Shown piece by piece: positions 14,437 to 22,289 of a stretch of 34,728 nt of DNA. Positions within the stretch are counted from its first letter, which is position 1, and each line of letters begins with the position of its first letter. The notes beneath the pieces are model-generated. The model ran no database searches, was not told the DNA's origin, and saw only the letters and a list, made by a program, of their open reading frames with translations. The translations under genes and the position numbers were made by a program. The DNA is from Psychrobacter sp. UBA5136. GTDB taxonomy: Bacteria; Pseudomonadota; Gammaproteobacteria; Pseudomonadales; Moraxellaceae. Location: positions 1 to 34,728 of the forward strand of contig NZ_DHYG01000040.1 of NCBI RefSeq assembly GCF_002414005.1. The letters run 5' to 3'.

Positions 14437-17202
14437 ATGAGCGACTCGATCAGTCCTATTGCCATCGTGGATGAATTAAAGCAGTCCTATCTGGATTATG
14501 CGATGAGCGTGATCGTCTCGCGCGCGCTGCCTGATGTGCGTGATGGGTTCAAGCCTGTGCACCGCCGTGTGATGTACGCGATGCATGTACTGTCTAACGA
14601 TTATAATAAGCCTTACAAAAAATCAGCACGTGTGGTCGGTGATGTCATCGGTAAATATCACCCCCATGGCGATAGTGCCGTTTATGATGCGATTGTACGT
14701 ATGGCGCAGGATTTTAGTTTGCGTTATCCGATGGTTGATGGGCAAGGAAACTTTGGCTCGATTGATGATGATCCACCGGCGGCGATGCGTTATACCGAAG
14801 TCCGTATGACCAAGCTGACCCACCAGATGCTTGCTGACTTGGATAAAGATACCGTCGACTGGGAAGACAACTACGATGGCTCTGAGCGTATGCCAAGCGT
14901 GTTGCCTGCGCGTATTCCGAACTTATTGGTCAACGGCGCAACCGGTATTGCTGTTGGTATGGCAACCAATATGGCGCCGCACAACCTGACTGAGGTGATT
15001 AATGCCTGCTTAGCGTATGCGCAAAATCCGCAAATATCAGCCGAAGAGTTAATGTCGCATGTATCAGGCCCTGACTTTCCTACGGGCGGCGTTATTTATG
15101 GCCGCGCGGGTATTTTAGATGCGTATCGCACCGGTAAAGGTCGCTTACATGTACGCGGCCGCTATATTATCGAGCCGATGAGCGACACGGGCGTTAACCG
15201 CGACCGTGAGCGTATTGTTTTTACCGAAGTGCCTTATCAGACCAATAAAGCCAAATTGATTGAGCGTATCGCTGAGCTGGTGCGTGATAAGAAAATCGAA
15301 GGCATTACAGAAATTCGTGACGAGTCTGATAAAGACGGTATGCGTATCGCCATTGATTTGCGCCGCGGTGAAACGGCAGAAGTGATAGTTAATAACTTAT
15401 TCTTGCAAACGCCGCTCGAATCTAGCTTTAGCATCAACATGGTGGCCCTCGATAACGGTCAGCCAAAGCTGTTGACTTTGCGTCAGCTCATCGCTGCCTT
15501 TGTCCGTCACCGTCAAGAAGTGGTAACGCGCCGTACCATTTTTGAGCTAAATAAAGCCCGCGTTCGTGGTCATCTGCTTGAAGGCTTAACCGTTGCGCTT
15601 GCCAACATTGACGACATTATTGCGACGATTAAAGCTTCTGCAAACCGTGGCCTTGCGCGTGAAAACTTACTCAATAATACTTGGGGTTCAGGTAGCGTCG
15701 TTGCCATGCTAACCGCTGCCGGTAGCCAGTCAGTACGTCCTGAGTTTATCGAAGGCGAGGATCCTAAAGCGCCGTTTGGTTTGATTGAGGGCGAAGAGCG
15801 CTATCGCTTATCGCTTGAGCAGGTCAATGCCATTTTAGACATGCAGCTGCATCGTTTGACGGGTCTTGAGCAAGACAAATTGACCGAAGAATACCAAGAT
15901 TTATTGCGTGAAATTGCCCATTTAGAATCTATTTTGGGTGACTTTGATAAATTAATGACGATTATCTCTGATGAGATGGTTGAGATTCGCGAAAACTTCG
16001 GTGATGAGCGCCGTACCGATATCATTGATTCACGCATGGACTTTAACCGTGAAGACTTGATTCCAGAGCAAACCGTCGTCATGACCGTTTCTCGTACCGG
16101 TTATGCAAAAACGCAACCGATTGATGATTACGTGGCGCAAAAACGTGGCGGTAAAGGTAAATCTGCGACCGCAATGAAAGAAGATGATGTGATTGATCAC
16201 TTAGTTGTGACCTCAACGCACGCAACGGTATTGTGTTTTACCGATAGGGGCCGTGTCTTTAGTTTACGTGGTTTTGAAGTGCCGATTGCCAGCCGCGGTT
16301 CGCGTGGTCGTCCATTGGTAAATTTAATTGGTTTAAATCCTGATGAAACGGTCACAACGATGCTGCCAATACCGCAAAATACCGCTGATGTGACTGGGCA
16401 TTTTGTGTTCTTTGCCACGGCAAATGGCACGGTTAAACGTGTTGAGCTTGAGCAGTTTGCTAGTATTCGCTCGAACGGTTTGATTGCGATTGGTTTAGAA
16501 GACGATGATAAATTGGTCAGCGCTCGCATTACCAAGGGCGACCAAGAAGTCATGCTCTTTGCTTCGAGCGGTAAAGCTATTCGTTTTGATGAAAATGATG
16601 CGCGCGTGATGGGTCGTACCGCTAAAGGCGTGCGCGGTATGCGTCTGGCAGCTGATGAATTTATCAAATCGCTTGTGGTTATCGAAGAGGATGTGCGCGA
16701 AATCCTTATCGCTTGTGAAAACGGCTTTGGTAAACGTACCTTTGTCGAAGAGTTCAATACGCAAAATCGCGGCGGCGGCGGTGTCATCGCTATCAAAACC
16801 AGTGAACGTAATGGCGCGCTCGTGCGTGCGACCAAGGTTGAGCCTGAAGATGATATTATCTTAATCTCAGATAAAGGCACGCTCGTGCGTACGCCCGTTG
16901 AGCAGGTAGCAAGCTCTGGTCGTAATACACAAGGCGTGACGCTAATTCGCCTGTCAAAAGATGAAAAACTGGTGGCTATGGCACGCGTTGAGCACGAAGA
17001 GGGCGACGATGAGTTGGTCGAGGCGATGAAAGAAGATGGCACCTTTGCCGTAGACGGTCAGGAACAAATCGATATTGATGTCGAAACCGGTCATGAGACA
17101 AAGACTGACGTCAACGATGTTATCGATATTGCCAATGATTACACGCTAAATGACAAAACATCGAATGCTGAATTAGATGAAAACACAGACGATGACGAAT
17201 AA
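14437..17202 (+). CDS. gyrA: DNA gyrase subunit A
   Basis: Breakage-reunion subunit of the A2B2 gyrase that introduces negative supercoils into DNA in the cytoplasm. ATG14437 has AGGAG five nt upstream. The in-frame GTG at 14431 overlaps that ribosome binding site and is rejected. The 921-residue product has the catalytic Tyr119 (AAMRYTE), the winged-helix/tower region and the GyrA box QKRGGKG (568-574), which separates it from ParC. Six pinwheel repeats follow, then a long acidic tail (about 840-921) ending in TDDDE. The quinolone-determining positions matching E. coli Ser83 and Asp87 are Ser80 and Asp84, the susceptible-type residues. The protein is about 46 residues longer than E. coli GyrA, mostly in the tail. 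A terminator follows the gene. Confidence 0.98.
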   Translation: MSDSISPIAIVDELKQSYLDYAMSVIVSRALPDVRDGFKPVHRRVMYAMHVLSNDYNKPYKKSARVVGDVIGKYHPHGDSAVYDAIVRMAQDFSLRYPMVDGQGNFGSIDDDPPAAMRYTEVRMTKLTHQMLADLDKDTVDWEDNYDGSERMPSVLPARIPNLLVNGATGIAVGMATNMAPHNLTEVINACLAYAQNPQISAEELMSHVSGPDFPTGGVIYGRAGILDAYRTGKGRLHVRGRYIIEPMSDTGVNRDRERIVFTEVPYQTNKAKLIERIAELVRDKKIEGITEIRDESDKDGMRIAIDLRRGETAEVIVNNLFLQTPLESSFSINMVALDNGQPKLLTLRQLIAAFVRHRQEVVTRRTIFELNKARVRGHLLEGLTVALANIDDIIATIKASANRGLARENLLNNTWGSGSVVAMLTAAGSQSVRPEFIEGEDPKAPFGLIEGEERYRLSLEQVNAILDMQLHRLTGLEQDKLTEEYQDLLREIAHLESILGDFDKLMTIISDEMVEIRENFGDERRTDIIDSRMDFNREDLIPEQTVVMTVSRTGYAKTQPIDDYVAQKRGGKGKSATAMKEDDVIDHLVVTSTHATVLCFTDRGRVFSLRGFEVPIASRGSRGRPLVNLIGLNPDETVTTMLPIPQNTADVTGHFVFFATANGTVKRVELEQFASIRSNGLIAIGLEDDDKLVSARITKGDQEVMLFASSGKAIRFDENDARVMGRTAKGVRGMRLAADEFIKSLVVIEEDVREILIACENGFGKRTFVEEFNTQNRGGGGVIAIKTSERNGALVRATKVEPEDDIILISDKGTLVRTPVEQVASSGRNTQGVTLIRLSKDEKLVAMARVEHEEGDDELVEAMKEDGTFAVDGQEQIDIDVETGHETKTDVNDVIDIANDYTLNDKTSNAELDENTDDDE

Positions 17203-17251
17203 ATGCCTCAGTAGTTAGCTTTTTAGTTTGGTGGTTTATACTGCTCTAGAG

Positions 17252-17285
17252 AAAGCCTCTGACGTCATCGTTGGAGGCTTTTTTT
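17252..17285 (+). terminator. Rho-independent terminator after gyrA
   Basis: AAGCCTC (17253-17259) and GAGGCTT (17274-17280) form the stem, followed by a T-run to 17285. The start of the hairpin (GCCTCTGACG) resembles that of the terminator upstream of the second rarD-like gene. Confidence 0.88.
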
Positions 17286-17326
17286 CTGAATGTTGCTTAT
17301 TCACAAAACGTCGATATTACTTTTCA

Positions 17327-17364
17327 CTGATTATAATTTCTACTTTTTTTAAACTGATTATAAA
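17327..17364 (+). promoter_or_regulatory. Candidate -10 elements upstream of the first rarD-like gene
   Basis: CTGATTATAA occurs twice, at 17327-17336 and 17354-17363. The first contains a perfect TATAAT (17332-17337). No good -35 is visible for either, so this is only a candidate promoter region between the gyrA terminator and ATG17401. Confidence 0.35.
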
Positions 17365-17400
17365 TAATTTCAATTAAGCCCTATTTCTAAGGCCGTTGTT

Positions 17401-18471
17401 ATGCTTACGACCAATCAAACGTTTCAAGGAACCTTAGCAGCAGTATCATCGAGTTTTTTGTTCTCGATGATGTTTTTGTTTGGGTTGTTTATGCTGCCCT
17501 TAACCGGTACGCAGGTAGCATCATGGCGCATACTGATGATGCTCTTGAGTTTGCTTATATTGGTCAGCTTTACTAAGCAGTGGCAACATGTCTTTGATTA
17601 TCTAAGAACCTTAAAAACGGCAAAAGAATGGCTGATATTTATCCTACCAACGCCGATTTTGGGTGGGCAAATTTGGTTGTTTATGTGGGCGCCGGTCAAT
17701 GGCTTTGGTCTTGATGTTACCTTGGGCTATTTTTTATTGCCGCTGGTGATGATCATACTGGGGCGCTTTTTTTATCATGAACATATGAGCGCATTACAGT
17801 GGCTAGCGGCGTTGTTTGCAGCTTTAGGTATCGGTCATGATATCTGGCAATACGGCAGCGTATCTTGGGTGACGCTGTTTGTCTGCTTGGGTTATCCGCC
17901 TTATTATCTGCTGCGGCGTAAGCTTGCCGTGCCGCCCATTACCGGTTTGCTCTCAGATTTAACTTTGCTGACACCCGTGGTACTCATCATGCTATATAGC
18001 ACTGGCGGCTTTAGCGTGGCAGCGCAAAACACGAAATTTTGGTATTTATTGCCGTTACTTGGGGCGTTTAGTGCGCTTGCGATGTCACTGACTATGATTG
18101 CGAGTAGTAAATTACCCGTCTCGTTATTTGGTGCGCTAAGCTATATAGAGCCGATGCTATTATTTGTCTTATCTATTACCATTTTAAGCCAGAGCCTTGA
18201 TGAAGGCGGCTCCTTATTTATGTACGGCATGATTACGCTGGCGCTATTTATCATGATTGCTGATAGTGTCATGGGTTATCTTCGTCGTCGCCGTGACAAC
18301 CATTTACATGGCTACCGCGAGCCGCAAGTGGGCGGTTTTCCGCCGCGTCGCCGCCTGATCGATCGCCGTATCGATGGGGTGCTAAAAGCGCATCGTTTTC
18401 GTAAAATGCGTCGTTATCAAAGGAAACTCGATAGCATACAGCGTAAAATTGAGCAGCTTGACGCCAAATAA
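17401..18471 (+). CDS. RarD/EamA-type membrane transporter, copy 1
   Basis: Inner-membrane protein of the drug/metabolite transporter superfamily. The 356 residues contain about ten hydrophobic helices. Features recalling E. coli RarD (about 296 residues) include GTQVASWRILMM, WLFMWAPVN, LGYFLLPLVMIILGRFFYHE and LQWLAALFAALGI. Substrate is unknown. After the last helix there is a basic cytoplasmic tail of about 60 residues (from GYLRRRRD, with PPRRRLIDRR and HRFRKMRRYQRKLD), absent from E. coli RarD. AAGG (17389-17392) lies 8 nt before ATG17401. The next gene encodes a gap-free paralogue of identical length. Confidence 0.88.
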   Translation: MLTTNQTFQGTLAAVSSSFLFSMMFLFGLFMLPLTGTQVASWRILMMLLSLLILVSFTKQWQHVFDYLRTLKTAKEWLIFILPTPILGGQIWLFMWAPVNGFGLDVTLGYFLLPLVMIILGRFFYHEHMSALQWLAALFAALGIGHDIWQYGSVSWVTLFVCLGYPPYYLLRRKLAVPPITGLLSDLTLLTPVVLIMLYSTGGFSVAAQNTKFWYLLPLLGAFSALAMSLTMIASSKLPVSLFGALSYIEPMLLFVLSITILSQSLDEGGSLFMYGMITLALFIMIADSVMGYLRRRRDNHLHGYREPQVGGFPPRRRLIDRRIDGVLKAHRFRKMRRYQRKLDSIQRKIEQLDAK

Positions 18472-18472
18472 G

Positions 18473-18490
18473 TCGCTATATTTATAGCGA
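18473..18490. repeat. Inverted repeat immediately after rarD-like copy 1
   Basis: TCGCTATA (18473-18480) and TATAGCGA (18483-18490) form a perfect 8-bp palindromic hairpin just after the stop at 18469-18471. Only short T stretches follow, so it may stabilise the mRNA end rather than terminate. The rest of 18491-18668 holds no gene. Confidence 0.6.
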
Positions 18491-18668
18491 TTAAATAAGC
18501 TCAATATAGAAATAAATAGACGGGTTAAGTCAATGTATTGCTTATCTATTCTGACTCTGAGATAATGCCGACCATGATATAAACATGCTATACGGTTAAC
18601 GTTTATTTTAGAATTATATAGTTAAGCGGTAGATAAAAGCTTCTATAAACAAAAAAGCTGATAGACAC

Positions 18669-18708
18669 AAGGCCTCCGACGTTCGCGTCTGAGGCTTTTG
18701 TTTTTTTT
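18669..18708 (+). terminator. Rho-independent terminator 44 nt upstream of rarD-like copy 2
   Basis: GCCTC (18672-18676) pairs with GAGGC (18691-18695) and GACG with CGTC (18678-18681 and 18686-18689) around a TTCG loop, with TTTTG and eight T after it. It ends about 44 nt before ATG18752. It could end transcription from copy 1 or act as an attenuator of copy 2. Confidence 0.85.
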
Positions 18709-18751
18709 CAAAATTGCCAAGGACGTGCGCTTATCTTTAAAGGCGGTTGTT

Positions 18752-19822
18752 ATGCTCCCCACCAATCAGACGTCGCAGGGCACCATCGTTGCAGTAGCAG
18801 CAAATTTTTTATACGCAGTGTTATTTTTATTTGGTCTGTTGATGCAGCCGTTATCAGGGACGCAAGTGGCTTCTTGGCGCGTACTGATGATGCTATTAAG
18901 TTTGGTGCTACTGGTCAGTGTTTTAAAGCAGTGGCAGCACATTTTTGATTATCTAAAAACTTTAAAGACGGCAAAAGAGTGGTTTTTATTTATCATACCC
19001 ACGCCAATTTTGGGCGCGCAAATTTGGATATTTATGTGGGCGCCGGTCAATGATTTGGGATTAGAGGTAACCTTGGGTTACTTTTTATACCCGATGATTA
19101 TGATTATCGTGGGGCGCTTTTTTTATAATGAAGACATGAGTTTGCTGCAATGGCTTGCGACGATTTGTGCGGCGCTCGGTATTGCTTATGATGTTTGGCA
19201 ATATGGCGCTATTTCTTGGGCGACTTTATTTGTTTGTTTGGGTTATCCGCCTTATTATTTGCTGCGTCGTAAGCTTGCCGTACCGCCAATCACCGGGCTT
19301 ATCTCGGATTTGGTTTTATTAACGCCGGTGGTGTTGGTGACGTTATACTTAAGCGGCGGTTTTGAGCTGGCGCTTACCACCGATAAGTTTTGGTATCTAC
19401 TGCCGCTACTCGGTATCATTAGCACGGCGGCGATGGCGCTAACCATGGTTGCCAGTCAAAAACTGCCCGTCTCATTGTTTGGTACGTTATGTTACCTTGA
19501 GCCGATATTTTTATTTATCTTTTCCATCACCATTTTGCAGCAAAGTATCAATGATGGTGGCTCGCTATTTATGTATGGCATGATCGTTATCGCGCTGCTG
19601 ATTATGATTGCCGATAGTGCGCTTGGTTATTTGGCGCGTAAACGTCACGACCGCCTGCAAGCGTACAATGAGCCACAAGTCGGCAGCTTCCCGCCGCGCC
19701 GCCGCTTAAAAAATCGCCGTATTAAAGGGGTTTTGATTGCGCATCGCTTCCGTAAAATCAGAAAATATCAGCAAAAAATTGACAAGATGACGCGTAAAAT
19801 CGAAGAGTTACATGCTAAATGA
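18752..19822 (+). CDS. RarD/EamA-type membrane transporter, copy 2
   Basis: Paralogue of the preceding gene: 356 residues, aligned without gaps and roughly 70% identical by eye, with long identical blocks such as LFVCLGYPPYYLLRRKLAVP. It has the same ten-helix layout and the same basic tail (PPRRRLKNRRIKGVL, HRFRKIRKYQQKID). The start at ATG18752 matches copy 1 and a shared upstream sequence (GGCSGTTGTTATGCT). A longer in-frame start at 18698 would lie inside the terminator and is rejected. The divergence suggests an old duplication. No good promoter was found between the terminator and the start. Confidence 0.88.
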   Translation: MLPTNQTSQGTIVAVAANFLYAVLFLFGLLMQPLSGTQVASWRVLMMLLSLVLLVSVLKQWQHIFDYLKTLKTAKEWFLFIIPTPILGAQIWIFMWAPVNDLGLEVTLGYFLYPMIMIIVGRFFYNEDMSLLQWLATICAALGIAYDVWQYGAISWATLFVCLGYPPYYLLRRKLAVPPITGLISDLVLLTPVVLVTLYLSGGFELALTTDKFWYLLPLLGIISTAAMALTMVASQKLPVSLFGTLCYLEPIFLFIFSITILQQSINDGGSLFMYGMIVIALLIMIADSALGYLARKRHDRLQAYNEPQVGSFPPRRRLKNRRIKGVLIAHRFRKIRKYQQKIDKMTRKIEELHAK

Positions 19823-20019
19823 GCTTTGCCTGCAAAAGCGTTAAATTGGACTTAGCAGACATTGTTTGTCATTATGTTTTTCCTGATTGCTCTACATAGT
19901 TTCTGTATTAAAGCCATGTTAATTGCGTTATTATCGTTAATAGGGCTACCACGTTTCACTGTTTGCGTGTTTAGAACGATAAATATGATTACTTATTCAC
20001 ACGATAACTAGGATGGTTT

Positions 20020-20688
20020 ATGTTACATCTTCATCATTTAGCAAATTCGCGCTCGTTTCGTATTTTATGGCTATTAGAAGAGCTCGGGCTCGATTATAAA
20101 TTGACCTGCTACGAGCGCAATAAGGCTTACCGTGCGCCTGACAGTCTAAAACAAGTACATCCGCTCGGTCACGCGCCCATATTAGAGGTAAACGACCGCG
20201 CGCTCATCGAGTCGGGATTTATTATTGAGTATTTGCTTAAGCATTATGATAAAGAACACCAATTTAAGCCTGCTGAAGACAATGAAGCCGCATGGGACGC
20301 TTATACCTTTTGGCTACATTTTGCAGAAGCGTCGCTCATGCCGCCATTGGTCATGCGTCTGGTGTTTACTAAAGTGGTCGAACAATCACCGATGCTTATC
20401 AAACCTGTCAGCAAAAGTATTCGCAATCAAGTCGAAAAAAGCATGATTAGTAAAAGTTTGGATACCATGCTGGCCATGATAGAGCAGCATTTGCAGGACA
20501 ACCATTGGTTTGCAGGAGCCGAATTTAGCGCTGCTGATATTCAAATGCATCTTGCGGTCGTCGGTGCCAATGCGGGAGCAGGTTTGGATAGCAGTAAATA
20601 TGCCAATATCTTAAACTGGCTAAAACGTTGTGAAGAGCGCGATGCCTTTAAGCGCGCAGAAGAAAAGGGTGGTCGTTTAAAATTTTAG
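20020..20688 (+). CDS. Glutathione S-transferase family protein
   Basis: A cytosolic 222-residue protein with an N-terminal thioredoxin-like GST domain (LHHLANSRSFRILWLLEELG, LKQVHPLGHAPILEV, and ALIESGFIIEYLL, which contains the glutathione-contacting E-S pair) and a helical C-terminal domain from about residue 90 (SAADIQMHLAV). A serine in NSRSFR occupies the usual catalytic position. It could conjugate glutathione to electrophiles or act in another GST-fold role. Substrate is unknown. AGGA (20011-20014) precedes ATG20020. It stands alone between the rarD pair and a terminator. Confidence 0.92.
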   Translation: MLHLHHLANSRSFRILWLLEELGLDYKLTCYERNKAYRAPDSLKQVHPLGHAPILEVNDRALIESGFIIEYLLKHYDKEHQFKPAEDNEAAWDAYTFWLHFAEASLMPPLVMRLVFTKVVEQSPMLIKPVSKSIRNQVEKSMISKSLDTMLAMIEQHLQDNHWFAGAEFSAADIQMHLAVVGANAGAGLDSSKYANILNWLKRCEERDAFKRAEEKGGRLKF

Positions 20689-20701
20689 ATAAAAAGCATT
20701 T

Positions 20702-20719
20702 AGTCATTCATAAATGACT
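20702..20719. repeat. Inverted repeat after the GST gene
   Basis: AGTCATT (20702-20708) and AATGACT (20713-20719) flank a 4-nt loop, 14 nt after the GST stop. There is no T-run. It may protect the mRNA end. Confidence 0.55.
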
Positions 20720-20735
20720 GAGTACATATTAAAGT

Positions 20736-20770
20736 AAAGGTTTTGTTTATTTATAGACAAAACCTTTTTT
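20736..20770 (+). terminator. Rho-independent terminator abutting the next gene's ribosome binding site
   Basis: AAAGGTTTTGT (20736-20746) and ACAAAACCTTT (20757-20767) form an 11-bp stem, followed by a T-run to 20770. AGGA, the ribosome binding site of the next gene, starts at 20771. Confidence 0.88.
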
Positions 20771-20780
20771 AGGATAAAAA

Positions 20781-21050
20781 ATGACAGATCTCAATAAAAC
20801 GAACAACAAGAAGACTGATAATGGCGCTGTTACCGAGCAACCCATTAATACTGCTGATAGTACTTTGGATAGCAATAGCCAGCAAGTCTCTATCAAAGCT
20901 TGGTCACAAAAGCTGCTGGTAGTATTGCTGTGCCTAGCAAGCTTTTATGGTGGCTGGAAATCTTATGAATCCAATATGGTTAATGAATGTACGGCCAACG
21001 GCGGGCAAATGATTGAAGGTCAAAGAACGATGGTATGCCAGTCGCTATAA
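20781..21050 (+). CDS. Small single-pass membrane protein of unknown function
   Basis: An 89-residue protein with no family I recognise. The first 40 residues are polar (Asn, Thr, Asp, Lys). A hydrophobic segment (about 44-61, KLLVVLLCLASFYGGW) follows. The C-terminal 25 residues hold two cysteines (NECTANGG and MVCQSL) that would lie in the periplasm if the N-terminus is inside, and could form a disulfide. AGGA at 20771-20774 is 6 nt before ATG20781 and supports translation. The gene is squeezed between a terminator and a repeat array whose first unit includes its stop codon. Ribosome binding site and domain-like layout make it a plausible gene. Confidence 0.65.
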   Translation: MTDLNKTNNKKTDNGAVTEQPINTADSTLDSNSQQVSIKAWSQKLLVVLLCLASFYGGWKSYESNMVNECTANGGQMIEGQRTMVCQSL

Positions 21051-21129
21051 AAATGACGCTATAAAAACGGCGCTAGAAAAAAGATTGTTATAAAAAGCAT
21101 TGTTATAAAAAGCATTGTTATAAAAAACA
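21043..21129. repeat. Six-unit tandem array switching from 14-bp to 15-bp period
   Basis: Three 14-bp units (CGCTATAAAAATGA 21043-21056, CGCTATAAAAACGG 21057-21070, CGCTAGAAAAAAGA 21071-21084) are followed by three 15-bp units (TTGTTATAAAAAGCA twice, then TTGTTATAAAAAACA, 21085-21129). The first unit includes the last codons and TAA stop of the small membrane-protein gene. The array fills the space up to the rnz ribosome binding site. Confidence 0.85.
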
Positions 21130-21153
21130 AGGATTAAGTAAGAGAGGTCGTCT

Positions 21154-22275
21154 ATGTTAAAGCTAACCTTTTTAGGAACTTCGGCGGGTGTGCCAACCAA
21201 GCAGCGTAATGTCACAGCATTGGCCGTTGAAGCTCTTAATCCTTATGCATCAAGCACACAAAACAACCATCAGTCTAAAAAATCGCGTCCTTGGATTTTA
21301 ATTGATTGTGGCGAAGGCACCCAGCAGCAGTTATTACATACCAAGCTTTCGTTACATCAACTGACGGCTATTTGTATCACTCACGTGCATGGCGACCACT
21401 GTTATGGTTTGCCAGGGCTGCTGGCGAGTGCAGCAATGTCAGGCCGCCGTGAGCCGTTAATCATTGTCGCGCCAAAAGCGATTGCGACGCTGCTTGAGGC
21501 CGTCACCTTAACCACTGAGCTACATTTCTCCTTTGTCATCAATTTTATGGCGATAGAAGACTTGCTGTCTGTGCTAAATGATGTAAATAAAAATCATGTA
21601 ACGATTACATTAGACAATCAGCATCAGCTGACGATAGATATTTATCCTTTATCGCATCGCGTGGCCTCTTATGGCTTTGCCATCACCCAAACTATCAGCC
21701 GCCGTACGCTGAACACCGATAAATTGACAGCCGATGGCATTCCAGCAAGCGCGCTATGGGGCAAATTACAGCAAGGCAAAGACGTTATAACCGAAGATGG
21801 TCGCACGCTTTATTCAGCAGATTATGTCGATAATGACAGTCAGCGCACACGCATAGTCGTCGCTGGCGATAACGATACGCCAGAGTGCCTAAGTGCTGCG
21901 GTAGTTGATGCCGATTTATTGGTACACGAAGCCACTTATACCCATGAGGTTTTAAATAAGATTCAGACAAAAAAACCAGGCTTTGATCCGATGCATAGTA
22001 GCGCGCAATTGGTTGGCAGATTTGCCCAAGAAAACGGCCTTAAGAATTTAATTTTGACCCATTTTAGCGCTCGTTATCAAAGCTTTGATAATCCAGAGAG
22101 TGATACAGCCAATATGGCGCATATCCGCTTAGATGCTGAAAAGTTTTACAGAGGTAAACTATGGCTAGCAGCTGACTTTGAGCAATATATGGTAAATGGC
22201 GCAGCGGACGCGTCAGATAATAAAGAGCATGGCCGCGTCCAGTATTTAGGTTCTGCTCGCGACCATAAAAATTGA
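21154..22275 (+). CDS. rnz: Ribonuclease Z
   Basis: Metallo-beta-lactamase-fold endonuclease that processes tRNA 3' ends (tRNase Z) in the cytoplasm. The 373-residue protein has FLGTSAGVPTKQRN at the N-terminus, DCGEGTQQQLL, the zinc motif HVHGDH (77-82) followed by CYGLPGLL, a second metal region VAGDNDTPE, HEATYTHE, and the C-terminal HFSARY. It is longer than the roughly 305-320 residues usual for bacterial enzymes because of insertions, such as around residues 130-150. AGAGG (21141-21145) is about 8 nt before ATG21154. It converges with the minus-strand ATPase gene, 14 nt away, with no intrinsic terminator between them. Confidence 0.93.
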   Translation: MLKLTFLGTSAGVPTKQRNVTALAVEALNPYASSTQNNHQSKKSRPWILIDCGEGTQQQLLHTKLSLHQLTAICITHVHGDHCYGLPGLLASAAMSGRREPLIIVAPKAIATLLEAVTLTTELHFSFVINFMAIEDLLSVLNDVNKNHVTITLDNQHQLTIDIYPLSHRVASYGFAITQTISRRTLNTDKLTADGIPASALWGKLQQGKDVITEDGRTLYSADYVDNDSQRTRIVVAGDNDTPECLSAAVVDADLLVHEATYTHEVLNKIQTKKPGFDPMHSSAQLVGRFAQENGLKNLILTHFSARYQSFDNPESDTANMAHIRLDAEKFYRGKLWLAADFEQYMVNGAADASDNKEHGRVQYLGSARDHKN

Positions 22276-22289
22276 ATTAAAATTAAGGT

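Noticed and set aside
14665..14688. Fluoroquinolone-resistance type substitution in gyrA
   Set aside because: The residues matching E. coli Ser83 and Asp87 are Ser80 and Asp84, so no resistance change is visible.
16197..17042. A 281-residue open frame antisense to gyrA
   Set aside because: It lies wholly inside a certain gene, is rich in Ser and Arg as expected of a complementary-strand shadow, and shows no ribosome binding site or known motif.
18698..18751. Longer start for the second rarD-like gene
   Set aside because: The extension is encoded by the terminator T-run and has no counterpart in the paralogue. ATG18752 matches copy 1 exactly.
21043..21129. CRISPR-like array
   Set aside because: Units are directly adjacent with no spacers and are only 14-15 bp long, so this is a simple tandem repeat.
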